This document shows, in pieces, positions 41,447 through 48,783 of a stretch of DNA of 64,000 bases. Each line of letters starts with the position of its first letter. The first letter of the stretch is position 1. The stretch spans positions 1 through 64,000 of the forward strand of contig JBOFSQ010000070.1 in the NCBI GenBank assembly GCA_051651625.1, written 5' to 3'. Source of the stretch: JBOFSQ01 sp051651625. Its GTDB lineage: Bacteria > Planctomycetota > Planctomycetia > Pirellulales > Thermoguttaceae. The notes below the pieces were generated by a model, which saw nothing but the letters and a program-made list of their open reading frames with translations, searched no databases and was not told the origin of the DNA. The translations under genes were made by a program, and so were the position numbers.

Positions 41447-42244
41447 TCACAATCTTTCGAGCGTCATACCGCCATCGACGGTGATGATTTGTCCGGTCGA
41501 GTAGGCGAGGTCGCCGCGGGCCAGCATGGCGACGGCGGTGCCGACATCGGCGGCGGTTCCCCAGCGTTGTTGCGGGACGAGTCCTTCGGCGATGAGTTTG
41601 TCGTACTTTTCACGCACCGTCGCCGTCATGTCGGTTGCGATGATACCGGGGCGGACTTCAAAGACGGCGATGCGTTCACTCGCCAGTCGCGTTGCCCAGA
41701 GTCGCGTTGCCATACTCACGCCCGCTTTCGAGATGCAATACTCGCCGCGCTGCACCGATGCCACCGTCGCCGAAATCGACGAGACGTTGACAATCGTCAT
41801 CGGCGTTGCGTCACCACGCTTGCGACGCGCGACCATTGTACGGGCAACTTGTTGCGTCAGGAAGAACGGCCCTTCGAGGTTGATTCGCATCACGCGACTG
41901 TAACTTTCTGGCGTCGTTTCGAGGAGGTCGAGACGTTCTAGCGGTGCGACACCAGCATTGTTGACGAGCAAGTCGATCCCGCCGAATTTTTCGACAACGT
42001 TCGTCACGCACGCCTCGCGCGACGCGGCGTCGCTCACATCGAGTTTCACATACGCGACTCGATCTTCGGCGTGCTGCCGCAATGCGTCGAGCGGTTCAGC
42101 ACACGCTTCTTCGTCGCGCGTCGCCGCAATGACGACGCGCCAACCTTCGCAAGCGAGTGCGGTTGCAATTCCGAAACCGATCCCGCGATTGCCGCCTGTG
42201 ACCAGAGCAGTTCGCGGTGAAGTGGACAGAGTGTTTGCTTTCAT
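41447..42244 (-). CDS. Short-chain dehydrogenase/reductase (FabG-like)
   Basis: This is a 265-residue classical SDR. It shows the NAD(P)-binding ALVTGGNRGIGFGIATAL near residue 13, NNAGVAPLERL, catalytic Ser in VNVSSISATV, YCISKAG (Tyr-x3-Lys) and RPGIIATDM. The basic residue in GGNRGIG and the NNAG motif fit a 3-oxoacyl-ACP reductase or sugar dehydrogenase; the exact substrate cannot be read. Its ATG overlaps the stop of the preceding acyltransferase gene by 4 bases, so they form an operon. Confidence 0.9.
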   Translation of the reverse strand: MKANTLSTSPRTALVTGGNRGIGFGIATALACEGWRVVIAATRDEEACAEPLDALRQHAEDRVAYVKLDVSDAASREACVTNVVEKFGGIDLLVNNAGVAPLERLDLLETTPESYSRVMRINLEGPFFLTQQVARTMVARRKRGDATPMTIVNVSSISATVASVQRGEYCISKAGVSMATRLWATRLASERIAVFEVRPGIIATDMTATVREKYDKLIAEGLVPQQRWGTAADVGTAVAMLARGDLAYSTGQIITVDGGMTLERL

Positions 42245-42822
42245 GCCGTTTTTTCCTCAATGATGCGCCGAACGGTGGCAGGGTTTCCAGCAACGACGGC
42301 GTGACTTGGTGCCTCGTGTACAACCACGCTCCCCGCGCCGACAATCGTGTCGTCGCCGACGTTGTTCATCACAATAGCTCCGTTTCCGATCCAACAGTTT
42401 TGGCCGATGTTAACTGGCGTATAAACTCCGGTGTCTTTGTGTGCCGCGCTGCCTTCGATGCCGTGTTGACGGCGACCGCTGACGATGTGAACGCCGCTTC
42501 CGATGAGAGTTCCTTCGCCAATGCAACACATCCCGACGATACAGTATCCTCCGATGGAAACGCCGCGTTTTATAGTGGCATTTCGTTTTGAGAAAAACGA
42601 ACCGAATCCGACACCGATGTCGATAGCGCAGTCTTCGAGCGTGGCGTGGTAATATGCGCGGCGAACGATGTTGCCGAACGGGCCGGGGACGATTGCAAAT
42701 ACCTCGGCCCAAGTGGCAAACGGGTCGCGGCCAAACCGCCGCCACACACCGATCCACAAAAGGAGCGGCGAAATCAAGACTAGTGCCAACCACGTCACCG
42801 CATCACGCATATTTTCTCGCAT
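42241..42822 (-). CDS. Hexapeptide-repeat acyltransferase (left-handed beta-helix)
   Basis: This is a 193-residue protein starting at 42822 (a TTG at 42849 is a weaker alternative). A hydrophobic N-terminal segment (TWLALVLISPLLLWIGVW) suggests membrane association. It is followed by hexapeptide rungs typical of serine/maltose acetyltransferases: CAIDIGVGFGS, KRGVSIGGYCIVGMCCIGEG, TLIGSGVHIVSG, VNIGQNCWIGNGAIVMNNV, DTIVGAGSVVV. The missing His of classical members may be in GVHIVSG. It probably acetylates a sugar or lipid of the envelope. Confidence 0.85.
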   Translation of the reverse strand: MRENMRDAVTWLALVLISPLLLWIGVWRRFGRDPFATWAEVFAIVPGPFGNIVRRAYYHATLEDCAIDIGVGFGSFFSKRNATIKRGVSIGGYCIVGMCCIGEGTLIGSGVHIVSGRRQHGIEGSAAHKDTGVYTPVNIGQNCWIGNGAIVMNNVGDDTIVGAGSVVVHEAPSHAVVAGNPATVRRIIEEKTA

Positions 42823-42852
42823 CGCTAAACCTGCTTGGGCCGTGTTCAACTA

Positions 42853-42950
42853 AACCTGTTCGGAAACTTGCACCCGCACAGCGGTTCGGCATAGCCGAAC
42901 CCTCCACGCCTGCGGCGTATGACAACTGGAGGGTTCGGCTATGCCGAACC
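42853..42950 (+). repeat. REP-like triple-hairpin element, copy 4
   Basis: AAACCTGTTCGGAAACTTGC and ACCCGCACAGC precede GGTTCGGCATAGCCGAACC, CACGCCTGCGGCGTATGA and the mirror arm. It lies between divergent genes, so it cannot be a terminator for both. A TTGACA at 43050 lies between it and the fliJ-like gene, without a good -10. Confidence 0.85.
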
Positions 42951-43084
42951 TGAACTACCAAATCGCCACAATTCGATGTTTCCGAACAGGTACACCATCA
43001 AAGTGTATACCAAACCGCGTCCTCGGCAAGGTGGCAGCAGTTTTCTCCCTTGACAGCGGCGGCGATTTTTCCGACACTAGACTC

Positions 43085-43522
43085 ATGTTCAAATTTCGTT
43101 TGGAGACGCTGTTATCAATACGCGACAACGTTCGGAAGGAGCGGCAGGCGGAGCTTGCGAAGGCGTATGATGCGGAACGGATCGTGCTCGACAAGATCGG
43201 AGAGCTTGATTCTGGCATCGTATCGTTGATAGGCGAAGGACGTGCGGCGATGCAGAGCGATAATATCGACGTGGAGTTTCTTGTCGGTTTGCGGCGTCGC
43301 GAGGCGTTTTTGCGTGCGCAGCACACCGAGGCGACGCGACAACTCGGAATGATCCGCGAAGAGATCGAAGTACGCCGCCGCGCCGTCATCGAGGCCGACA
43401 AAGAAGTCAAGGTGATGGAAAAACTCAAAGAACGTCAGTACCAGCGTTACACCGAAGAAGAGTCGCGCCGCGACCAAAAAACAATGGACGAAATCGCCAG
43501 CCGAACAGTTAGCAAAATGTAA
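43085..43522 (+). CDS. fliJ: FliJ-like flagellar export chaperone
   Basis: This is a 145-residue all-helical protein beginning MFKFRLETLLSIRDNVRKER, a typical FliJ opening, and continuing as one long coiled coil (ERIVLDKIGELDSGIVSLIG, then EKLKERQYQRYTEEESRRDQ). FliJ couples the export ATPase to the flagellar gate in the cytoplasm. A start at 43085 was preferred because it gives the family N-terminus. It is followed at 6 bases by a MotE-like gene and then fliK, supporting a flagellar cluster. Confidence 0.82.
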   Translation: MFKFRLETLLSIRDNVRKERQAELAKAYDAERIVLDKIGELDSGIVSLIGEGRAAMQSDNIDVEFLVGLRRREAFLRAQHTEATRQLGMIREEIEVRRRAVIEADKEVKVMEKLKERQYQRYTEEESRRDQKTMDEIASRTVSKM

Positions 43523-43528
43523 CACACT

Positions 43529-44263
43529 ATGTCATTCCTCACAAAAATTGCTTCGTGGATTCTCGACAAAAGTGGCACGATGATGCTCTACGCTGGGGCG
43601 ACGATGTTCCTCGCGCAGCTCGTTTTCTTGACGTATATCACCTACGCTTGGGGGATAAACAAACAGCGGCTCTACAACATCATGGCTGTCGCCCAAGGGA
43701 TCGACATCACGCAAACCGAGGAGAAACTTCGTGCGTCTGTCAGCGATAAAATCGCCGAGATTCACTACGACGATGTCTTGAGTCGTCGCGCCGAACGGAT
43801 ACGTCAAGACGAGTTTCTCGCAACAAATATGCAGCTCACCGCCGAACAGGTCGGCGGACAAGAACGGATCATCGAGGGAAAATACAAGACACTCATCGAC
43901 CGAATTGCAGCGTTTGAAAAACGACTCACCGACGTAGAAAAGAAGGCGAAAGACGCTGGCATCACCGAAGAGATTGCCATATTCGACGCACTCAAACCCG
44001 ACGCCGCAAAAGACGCCATCATGGCAATCATCCGCGACGAACGCGATGTAGATCGCGCCGTCATCATCACAAAAGGGATGGACATCACCAAACGCGCAAA
44101 GATGCTCGGTGCAATGCAAACCGAAGACGAAAAGAAAGAACTCGTAAACCTACTACAACTCATCGGCGACGGTGTCCCGATAACGCCCGTCGTCGCCGCC
44201 TCCCGCGCCGAAATGGAAAACGATAAAACGCCGACAACGCCAGCGACGCCAACCGTGCCGTGA
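43529..44263 (+). CDS. MotE-like flagellar stator chaperone
   Basis: This is a 244-residue protein. One membrane segment (TMMLYAGATMFLAQLVFLTYI) lies near the N-terminus. A coiled coil follows (KTLIDRIAAFEKRLTDVEKK), then an MgtE_N-like helical part (LKPDAAKDAIMAIIRDERDV, AKMLGAMQTEDEKKELVNLL). That order is the layout of MotE, the periplasmic factor for MotB stability. Position between fliJ-like and fliK-like genes agrees. The C-terminus is Thr/Pro-rich. Confidence 0.68.
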   Translation: MSFLTKIASWILDKSGTMMLYAGATMFLAQLVFLTYITYAWGINKQRLYNIMAVAQGIDITQTEEKLRASVSDKIAEIHYDDVLSRRAERIRQDEFLATNMQLTAEQVGGQERIIEGKYKTLIDRIAAFEKRLTDVEKKAKDAGITEEIAIFDALKPDAAKDAIMAIIRDERDVDRAVIITKGMDITKRAKMLGAMQTEDEKKELVNLLQLIGDGVPITPVVAASRAEMENDKTPTTPATPTVP

Positions 44264-44278
44264 TGTTAACAAACTCTG

Positions 44279-44370
44279 GCACTCGCTTACGCTTCGCGTT
44301 CTGATTCTGGCACTCGCTTACGCTTCGTGTTCTGATTCGGGCACTCGCTTACACTTCCCGCTCCGATTTC
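44279..44370 (+). repeat. Three tandem copies of the CACTCGCTTACGC repeat
   Basis: GCACTCGCTTACGCTTCGCG, GCACTCGCTTACGCTTCGTG and GCACTCGCTTACACTTCCCG begin at 44279, 44310 and 44341, a period of 31 bases, each followed by a TTCTGATT or TCCGATT tail. The array occupies nearly the whole gap before fliK. Confidence 0.85.
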
Positions 44371-44384
44371 TGATTCGTCTCACC

Positions 44385-45584
44385 ATGTCATCTGTCGCCA
44401 CAAACACACTTCCAGCGTCAATCGCACTGCCAGTTCAGCGGCGTGGCGAACGTGTTGCGTTTGCAGAAATCGAACAGATGCTCGACAACGCAGCGACGCG
44501 ATACCGTGAGTTGCAAAAGGAAACGAATCGTGGCGAGGCTGTTCAGAAAGAGACGCAGCGACGCGACACGCTTCAACGCGACGTTGTACGCGAAACGCAG
44601 CAGCGTCAAACGCAACAGCAACACGACCGCGCAAACGACGACAGTGTGCGCGAGCCGCGACGTTCGGCGACAGTTGCGTCGCCTGATGATGCCCGAAAAA
44701 ATGCAAACGCATCTCCCGTTCCGACTTCGGATCGTGTACAGAATGTCGTCACACCGCAAAGCGAAACGAACCGACTGAACGCAGCACCGACAGTTGCAAA
44801 GTTTTCGAGCGAGTTGCGTGAAGACGCGCCACTTACTGTTTCGCAATCGCCGATGTCCGTGCAATCTGCGGTTGCCGCAAACGCAGCAACGCCGAGCGTT
44901 GCCGCTACAGTTCAAACCGTCCAGCAGACGCCGCAAGTTGCGACGCCAACACCGGTTGCGGCGTCAACTGCGTTCACGATCTTTAGCAGTCGCGGAAAAC
45001 TGCGAACCGTTGACAACGATTCCGACGATGACACCGACGACGAGAGCGACGACACCACCAACACCGACCGCGACGCTGCTGGCGTTCCCTCCGATAAGAA
45101 CGACGCTGCACGCGGGCCGCGCGTTCCGCGTGGCGATGCTCTGCAACTGTTCACGAACCTCTTCACTGTAGCGGCAAAGCCGCCAACGACGTTGTCGGCG
45201 AAGTCGCGGCGAACCGAAGACGAAGTTTCGCCGCGCGAATCGAGTGCTGCGTCGGTGCCGGTGCGAGACGACGTTGCAAACAACGTCGGAAAAAAGTCGG
45301 CGGAATCTTCGCGTCAAGATGCGACGGTCGAGTTGATTCAGCGAGTTGTTGCGGCGTTGCAATCGGCGGCAAATCGTGGCGACACGGTTCGGATTCGCAT
45401 GCATCCAGAGTCGCTCGGATCGGTTGCGGTTCGCGTCCGCATTCGTGACGGAAAGATGTCGGCATCGCTGCGAGTTGAGACCGAATCGGCCCGCGCGACG
45501 CTCCTCTCACACCGCGACGCCCTCGGTAGCCGCCTCGCCGAACACGGAATCTCACTCGACGAGTTTGAAGTCGAGATTTTCTGA
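44385..45584 (+). CDS. fliK: FliK-like flagellar hook-length control protein
   Basis: This is a 399-residue protein. A low-complexity, Gln/Arg/Thr/Asp-rich N-terminal two thirds (QRDVVRETQQRQTQQQHD; an acidic DNDSDDDTDDESDD run near 207-220) precedes the conserved C-terminal domain. That domain reads TVRIRMHPESLGSVAVRVRI, then DGKMSASLRVETESARATL and HGISLDEFEVEIF, the Flg_hook signature. FliK is exported and acts as a ruler that switches substrate specificity. No Shine-Dalgarno sequence is evident after the repeat array. Confidence 0.83.
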   Translation: MSSVATNTLPASIALPVQRRGERVAFAEIEQMLDNAATRYRELQKETNRGEAVQKETQRRDTLQRDVVRETQQRQTQQQHDRANDDSVREPRRSATVASPDDARKNANASPVPTSDRVQNVVTPQSETNRLNAAPTVAKFSSELREDAPLTVSQSPMSVQSAVAANAATPSVAATVQTVQQTPQVATPTPVAASTAFTIFSSRGKLRTVDNDSDDDTDDESDDTTNTDRDAAGVPSDKNDAARGPRVPRGDALQLFTNLFTVAAKPPTTLSAKSRRTEDEVSPRESSAASVPVRDDVANNVGKKSAESSRQDATVELIQRVVAALQSAANRGDTVRIRMHPESLGSVAVRVRIRDGKMSASLRVETESARATLLSHRDALGSRLAEHGISLDEFEVEIF

Positions 45585-45740
45585 CGAACGGTTGCACCGG
45601 TTATAGCGACTGTGCCCGTGTGGCTGCGAAAACTTTCTTGGATTTTTTCGCATTTTCTCAAGGCCGCTCGTCGCCTTTGTGCCTGTAAACGGCGTACTTG
45701 TCGTGTCGTGTGCGTCAACGTTCGGCGAATCTCCCCCGCC

Positions 45741-45769
45741 TTGATTTTTCGCGCGAATGCTGCGACAAT
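45741..45769 (+). promoter_or_regulatory. Possible promoter for the YTV protein
   Basis: TTGATT (45741-45746) and GACAAT (45764-45769) are 17 bases apart and end 55 bases before the ATG at 45825, which has GAGGAG upstream. Moderate match only. Confidence 0.45.
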
Positions 45770-45824
45770 AGTGACCCGCGTGTTGTTCTGTGTGAGTTGG
45801 TCTCGTTTGTGAGGAGTTTCTGCC

Positions 45825-46961
45825 ATGAAAAGAGTTGTGAAAATTGTCGCTTTGGTCTGCGTTTCTGCGGCTGTTTCCGCCAACGTGCAAGGTGCGCCGA
45901 CGGCTTGTCAGCCTGTTCGCGTGACGACCTACAAAAAAGTTTTGACGACCGAGTACGTCCCGCAGGAAGTTACGACTTATGAAACCGTTTGGGTTGACGA
46001 GCAGCGAGAACGTCGAACGACCGTCGCGCGGCAAGTCCCCGAAACACAGGTGCGCGAAGAGCGAGTGACGGTGCAAAAACCGGTTTGGGAAACGCAGTAC
46101 CGCGACGAGAGTTACGACGTGACGCGGCAAGTCCCAGAAACACAGGTGCGCGAAGAGCGTTATGTCGTTCCGCGTCAAGTCTACGAAACGCAGGAGCGAA
46201 ACGTCGTCGAAAATCGCACCGTTCCCGTGACGGAGACGGTTTTGCAAGAGAATCGTTACACAGTTCAGCGGCCCGTCACGACTTATGAATCGCAGATGGT
46301 TGATCGCGGTCAAACGGTTGAGACGATTCGTGCGCAGGCACCGAAAACCTACACGCGACTGGTTTGGCAGCGTGCTGGCGAACAGTACGATCCCGACACG
46401 CAAACGACGCGGTGGCAAGCTCCCGGCTTTCGCTGGAAAGAAATGACCGCCGAGCCGACGTATGAAGTTCAGAAAGTCTATCGCCCAAGTTGGGTGCAGG
46501 AATACAAACCGGTCACGACGTTCGTTGCCGAAGACGTTGTGCAGCAATTTCCGGTGACGCAAACTTCGTATCGCACCGAACAGGTTGTTCGCAAAGAGGC
46601 GGTGCAAGTTCCGGTGACGACTTACAAGACAATCTATGAAGAGATCGTCGAGCCATACACGGTTCGCGTTGCAAAGGTCGTCCCCGTAACGCGGACGGTT
46701 AACAAGCCGGTACAAGTCGAGCGTGTTGTCCCCGTTTCTTACACGACGAGCGGCACGACAACGACCGTCATTCCGGCATCGTACACACCAGCCGACCGCA
46801 CGACGGTGCAGCGAATCGAGACGCGAATCGTGCCGACCGAACCGCTCCTTCCGCTGACCGACATCTTCATCTCGCGCCCAATCACGACAACGATCACACC
46901 ATCTCCGGTGACAACATCAACGTCACCCGATCCTGCCGACACGACGCCGGTTATTCCGTGA
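45825..46961 (+). CDS. Secreted YTV-repeat protein
   Basis: This is a 378-residue protein. A signal peptide (MKRVVKIVALVCVSAAVSANVQG) precedes repeats built on Tyr/Thr/Val: VTTYKKVLTTEYVPQEVTTY, then RQVPETQVREERVTVQKP and RQVPETQVREERYVVPRQ, and later TTYKTIYEEIVEPYTVRVAK. This is the YTV domain pattern described from Rhodopirellula and proposed as a cell-envelope protein. Mature cysteines are nearly absent (one, CQPVR), unlike the Cys-rich members. The C-terminus is Thr/Pro-rich. It has its own promoter candidate. Confidence 0.82.
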   Translation: MKRVVKIVALVCVSAAVSANVQGAPTACQPVRVTTYKKVLTTEYVPQEVTTYETVWVDEQRERRTTVARQVPETQVREERVTVQKPVWETQYRDESYDVTRQVPETQVREERYVVPRQVYETQERNVVENRTVPVTETVLQENRYTVQRPVTTYESQMVDRGQTVETIRAQAPKTYTRLVWQRAGEQYDPDTQTTRWQAPGFRWKEMTAEPTYEVQKVYRPSWVQEYKPVTTFVAEDVVQQFPVTQTSYRTEQVVRKEAVQVPVTTYKTIYEEIVEPYTVRVAKVVPVTRTVNKPVQVERVVPVSYTTSGTTTTVIPASYTPADRTTVQRIETRIVPTEPLLPLTDIFISRPITTTITPSPVTTSTSPDPADTTPVIP

Positions 46962-46979
46962 ACGCTCTCCGTCCACGGC

Positions 46980-47007
46980 TTGACGTATGCGGTTTTCGTG
47001 ATACAGT
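46980..47007 (+). promoter_or_regulatory. Promoter of the DUF1080 gene
   Basis: TTGACG (46980-46985) and TACAGT (47002-47007) are 16 bases apart, 55 bases before the ATG. The region GGCTTGACGTATGCGGTTTT matches the promoter at 47823 base for base except a few positions. Confidence 0.6.
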
Positions 47008-47061
47008 GCGCGGCGATCTTGAGTGTGGTTGTTGCGCAAGACAGGTAAGGAGGAGAGTACG

Positions 47062-47787
47062 ATGAAACGCATTTGGTTGTTGTTGACCGTGTCAATGTTC
47101 TTCTGTGTGGTTTGGGCTGTTCCCGTTCGGTGTGCCGACTTTTCAAAGCTAGACAAAGACGGTTTTGTCACCATCTTTAACGGCACCGATCTAACGGACT
47201 GGGAAGGAAAGCCGGGAGTTTGGACTGTTCGTGACGGAGCGATTGTTGGCGAAAGTACGCCGGAGAATCTGTGCGACACCAACTATATCTACTGGACGGC
47301 GCGAGAGCCGGGTGACTTCCATCTCAAACTGAAGTACCGGCTCACCGGCAAAGGTGCGAACTCTGGTATCCAGATTCGTAGCGAACGGCGTCCGAACTGG
47401 GATGCGTTCGGTTATCAAGCCGACATCGACGAAGATATGCAGTGGTCGGGCTGTCTTTTTCACCACACGCGCGGTGCCGTTGTCAAACGCGGATGCGACG
47501 ACAAAATCGCCACCGACGCCACCGTCACTTCAAAACAGTTTGCGCCGTTCGAGTCGCTTGTTTCTTTCATAAAATCTGATGGCTGGAACGACTACGAAGT
47601 CATCGCCGACGGTAGCGTCATCACGCTAATGATCAACGGCGAACTTATGTGCCGCGTCGATGACAAGCACCCCGAAGCGACCAAGAAAGGGATCATCGCC
47701 CTACAAATGCACACCGGCCCGCCAATGAAAGTCGAGTTCAAAGACATCAAGATCAAACCGCTCGGCAAAGAGGCGAAAAAGCCGTGA
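47062..47787 (+). CDS. DUF1080 (3-keto-disaccharide hydrolase domain) protein
   Basis: This is a 241-residue exported protein. AGGAG precedes the ATG, and the signal peptide is MKRIWLLLTVSMFFCVVWAV. The DUF1080 jelly-roll is marked by FVTIFNGTDLTDWEGKPGVW, TVRDGAIVGESTPEN, FHLKLKYRLTGKGANSGIQI, GYQADIDEDMQWSG and NDYEVIADGSVITLMINGE. Members of this family act on 3-keto-glycosides or bind sugars. The Gfo/Idh/MocA oxidoreductase at 50088 could supply or use 3-keto sugars. Confidence 0.9.
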   Translation: MKRIWLLLTVSMFFCVVWAVPVRCADFSKLDKDGFVTIFNGTDLTDWEGKPGVWTVRDGAIVGESTPENLCDTNYIYWTAREPGDFHLKLKYRLTGKGANSGIQIRSERRPNWDAFGYQADIDEDMQWSGCLFHHTRGAVVKRGCDDKIATDATVTSKQFAPFESLVSFIKSDGWNDYEVIADGSVITLMINGELMCRVDDKHPEATKKGIIALQMHTGPPMKVEFKDIKIKPLGKEAKKP

Positions 47788-47822
47788 ACGGTTGCGACGC
47801 CAACAGTTTTGTCATTCATGGC

Positions 47823-47850
47823 TTGACGCATGTGATTTTCGTGATAGAGT
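47823..47850 (+). promoter_or_regulatory. Promoter of the lipoprotein-DUF1559 pair
   Basis: TTGACG (47823-47828) and TAGAGT (47845-47850) are 16 bases apart, 58 bases before the lipoprotein start. It shares GGCTTGACGxATGxG and TTTTCGTGATAxAGTGCGC with the promoter at 46980. Confidence 0.6.
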
Positions 47851-47907
47851 GCGCAGCGGCTCGAAGGTGGTGGCTGCGCAAAAACAGACGTGAACGTTGA
47901 AAAATAA

Positions 47908-48393
47908 ATGAGGTACATTGTGAAATCGTATGTGATGTTCGTGTTGTGTTTGCTCGCTATGGTAATCGGTTGCGGGAAAAAATTGCCTGACGGTATGCCG
48001 AAGCTGTATCCTGTTCGGTTCCAAGTGACACAATCTGATAAGCCGTGTGCTGGTGCCTCGGTTCGTTTGATCCCCGAAGGTGACAGCCCGTGGATCGTCG
48101 GCGGAACCTCCGATGCTAACGGAATGGTCGCTCCACAAACCCACGGCGAGTATCCGGGCGTTCCAGTAGGGAAATACAAAGTCACCGTGATGAAGGTGGA
48201 TATAGAACTTGGTCCGCCGTCAACGTCAATGTATGATTCACAGAGATCTGAAGCCTTTACTTTGGTTGACGAGAAGTACGCCAATCCCAAGACAACGCCT
48301 CTGCAATTAGAGGTCGTTGCTGGTGCCAATGACATAAAGCCGTTCGATGTTGGGGCAGAGATGCGCGCCAAGGTCAAGAAGCCCAGTATGTAG
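47908..48393 (+). CDS. Small lipoprotein preceding a DUF1559 gene
   Basis: This is a 161-residue lipoprotein. The signal segment YVMFVLCLLAMVIGC ends in a lipobox. The mature part has YPVRFQVTQSDKPCAGASVR, then SDANGMVAPQTHGEYPG and VPVGKYKVTVMKV, another carboxypeptidase-regulatory-like unit. No Shine-Dalgarno sequence is seen. The DUF1559 leader begins 67 bases after its stop, so they are likely one transcript from 47823. Function unknown. Confidence 0.8.
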   Translation: MRYIVKSYVMFVLCLLAMVIGCGKKLPDGMPKLYPVRFQVTQSDKPCAGASVRLIPEGDSPWIVGGTSDANGMVAPQTHGEYPGVPVGKYKVTVMKVDIELGPPSTSMYDSQRSEAFTLVDEKYANPKTTPLQLEVVAGANDIKPFDVGAEMRAKVKKPSM

Positions 48394-48459
48394 TCACGGT
48401 GGGATCGGTTTTACGTTTTCTAGTTTCCGTAGTTTCAGTTTTTTGCAAAGGAGAATTGT

Positions 48460-48783
48460 ATGGAAAAGTTTCTGATGAGTGTCTTGGTAGCGGCTTGGAA
48501 CGTCGCTTGTATCGTCACCGGAATGACAATACATGTTAAGATGGGGGGGGGGGGGCGGACTTTGCTGTCGCCGCAGCGGTTCTCGCCGCGCGAACGGCTT
48601 TACGCTGGTGGAACTCTTGGTGGTGATCGCGATCATCGGTGTCTTGGTTGCACTCTTGCTCCCCGCAGTCCAAGCTGCACGCGAAGCCGCAAGACGTATG
48701 CAGTGTACCAACAACATCAAACAGCTCGCTCTTGGTATCCACAATCATCACGATGTCTTGCAGAAGTTTCCAATAGGTGGTGA
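48460..48783 (+). other. Leader reading frame entering the second poly-G tract
   Basis: ATG at 48460 with AAAGGAG upstream opens MEKFLMSVLVAAWNVACIVT, then GMTIHVKM and four Gly codons. With the present 13 G it then runs 107 codons in a frame that is plainly non-coding (rich in Arg, Ser and Pro). With 12 or 15 G it would read directly into the pseudopilin. It shares MEKxLM, the Ala-Cys stretch and the VKM-Gly junction with the frame at 30320. Confidence 0.6.

Noticed and set aside
43050..43083. TTGACA upstream of the fliJ-like gene
   Set aside because: Good -35, but no acceptable -10 at 16-18 bases (GACACT at best), so not listed as a promoter.
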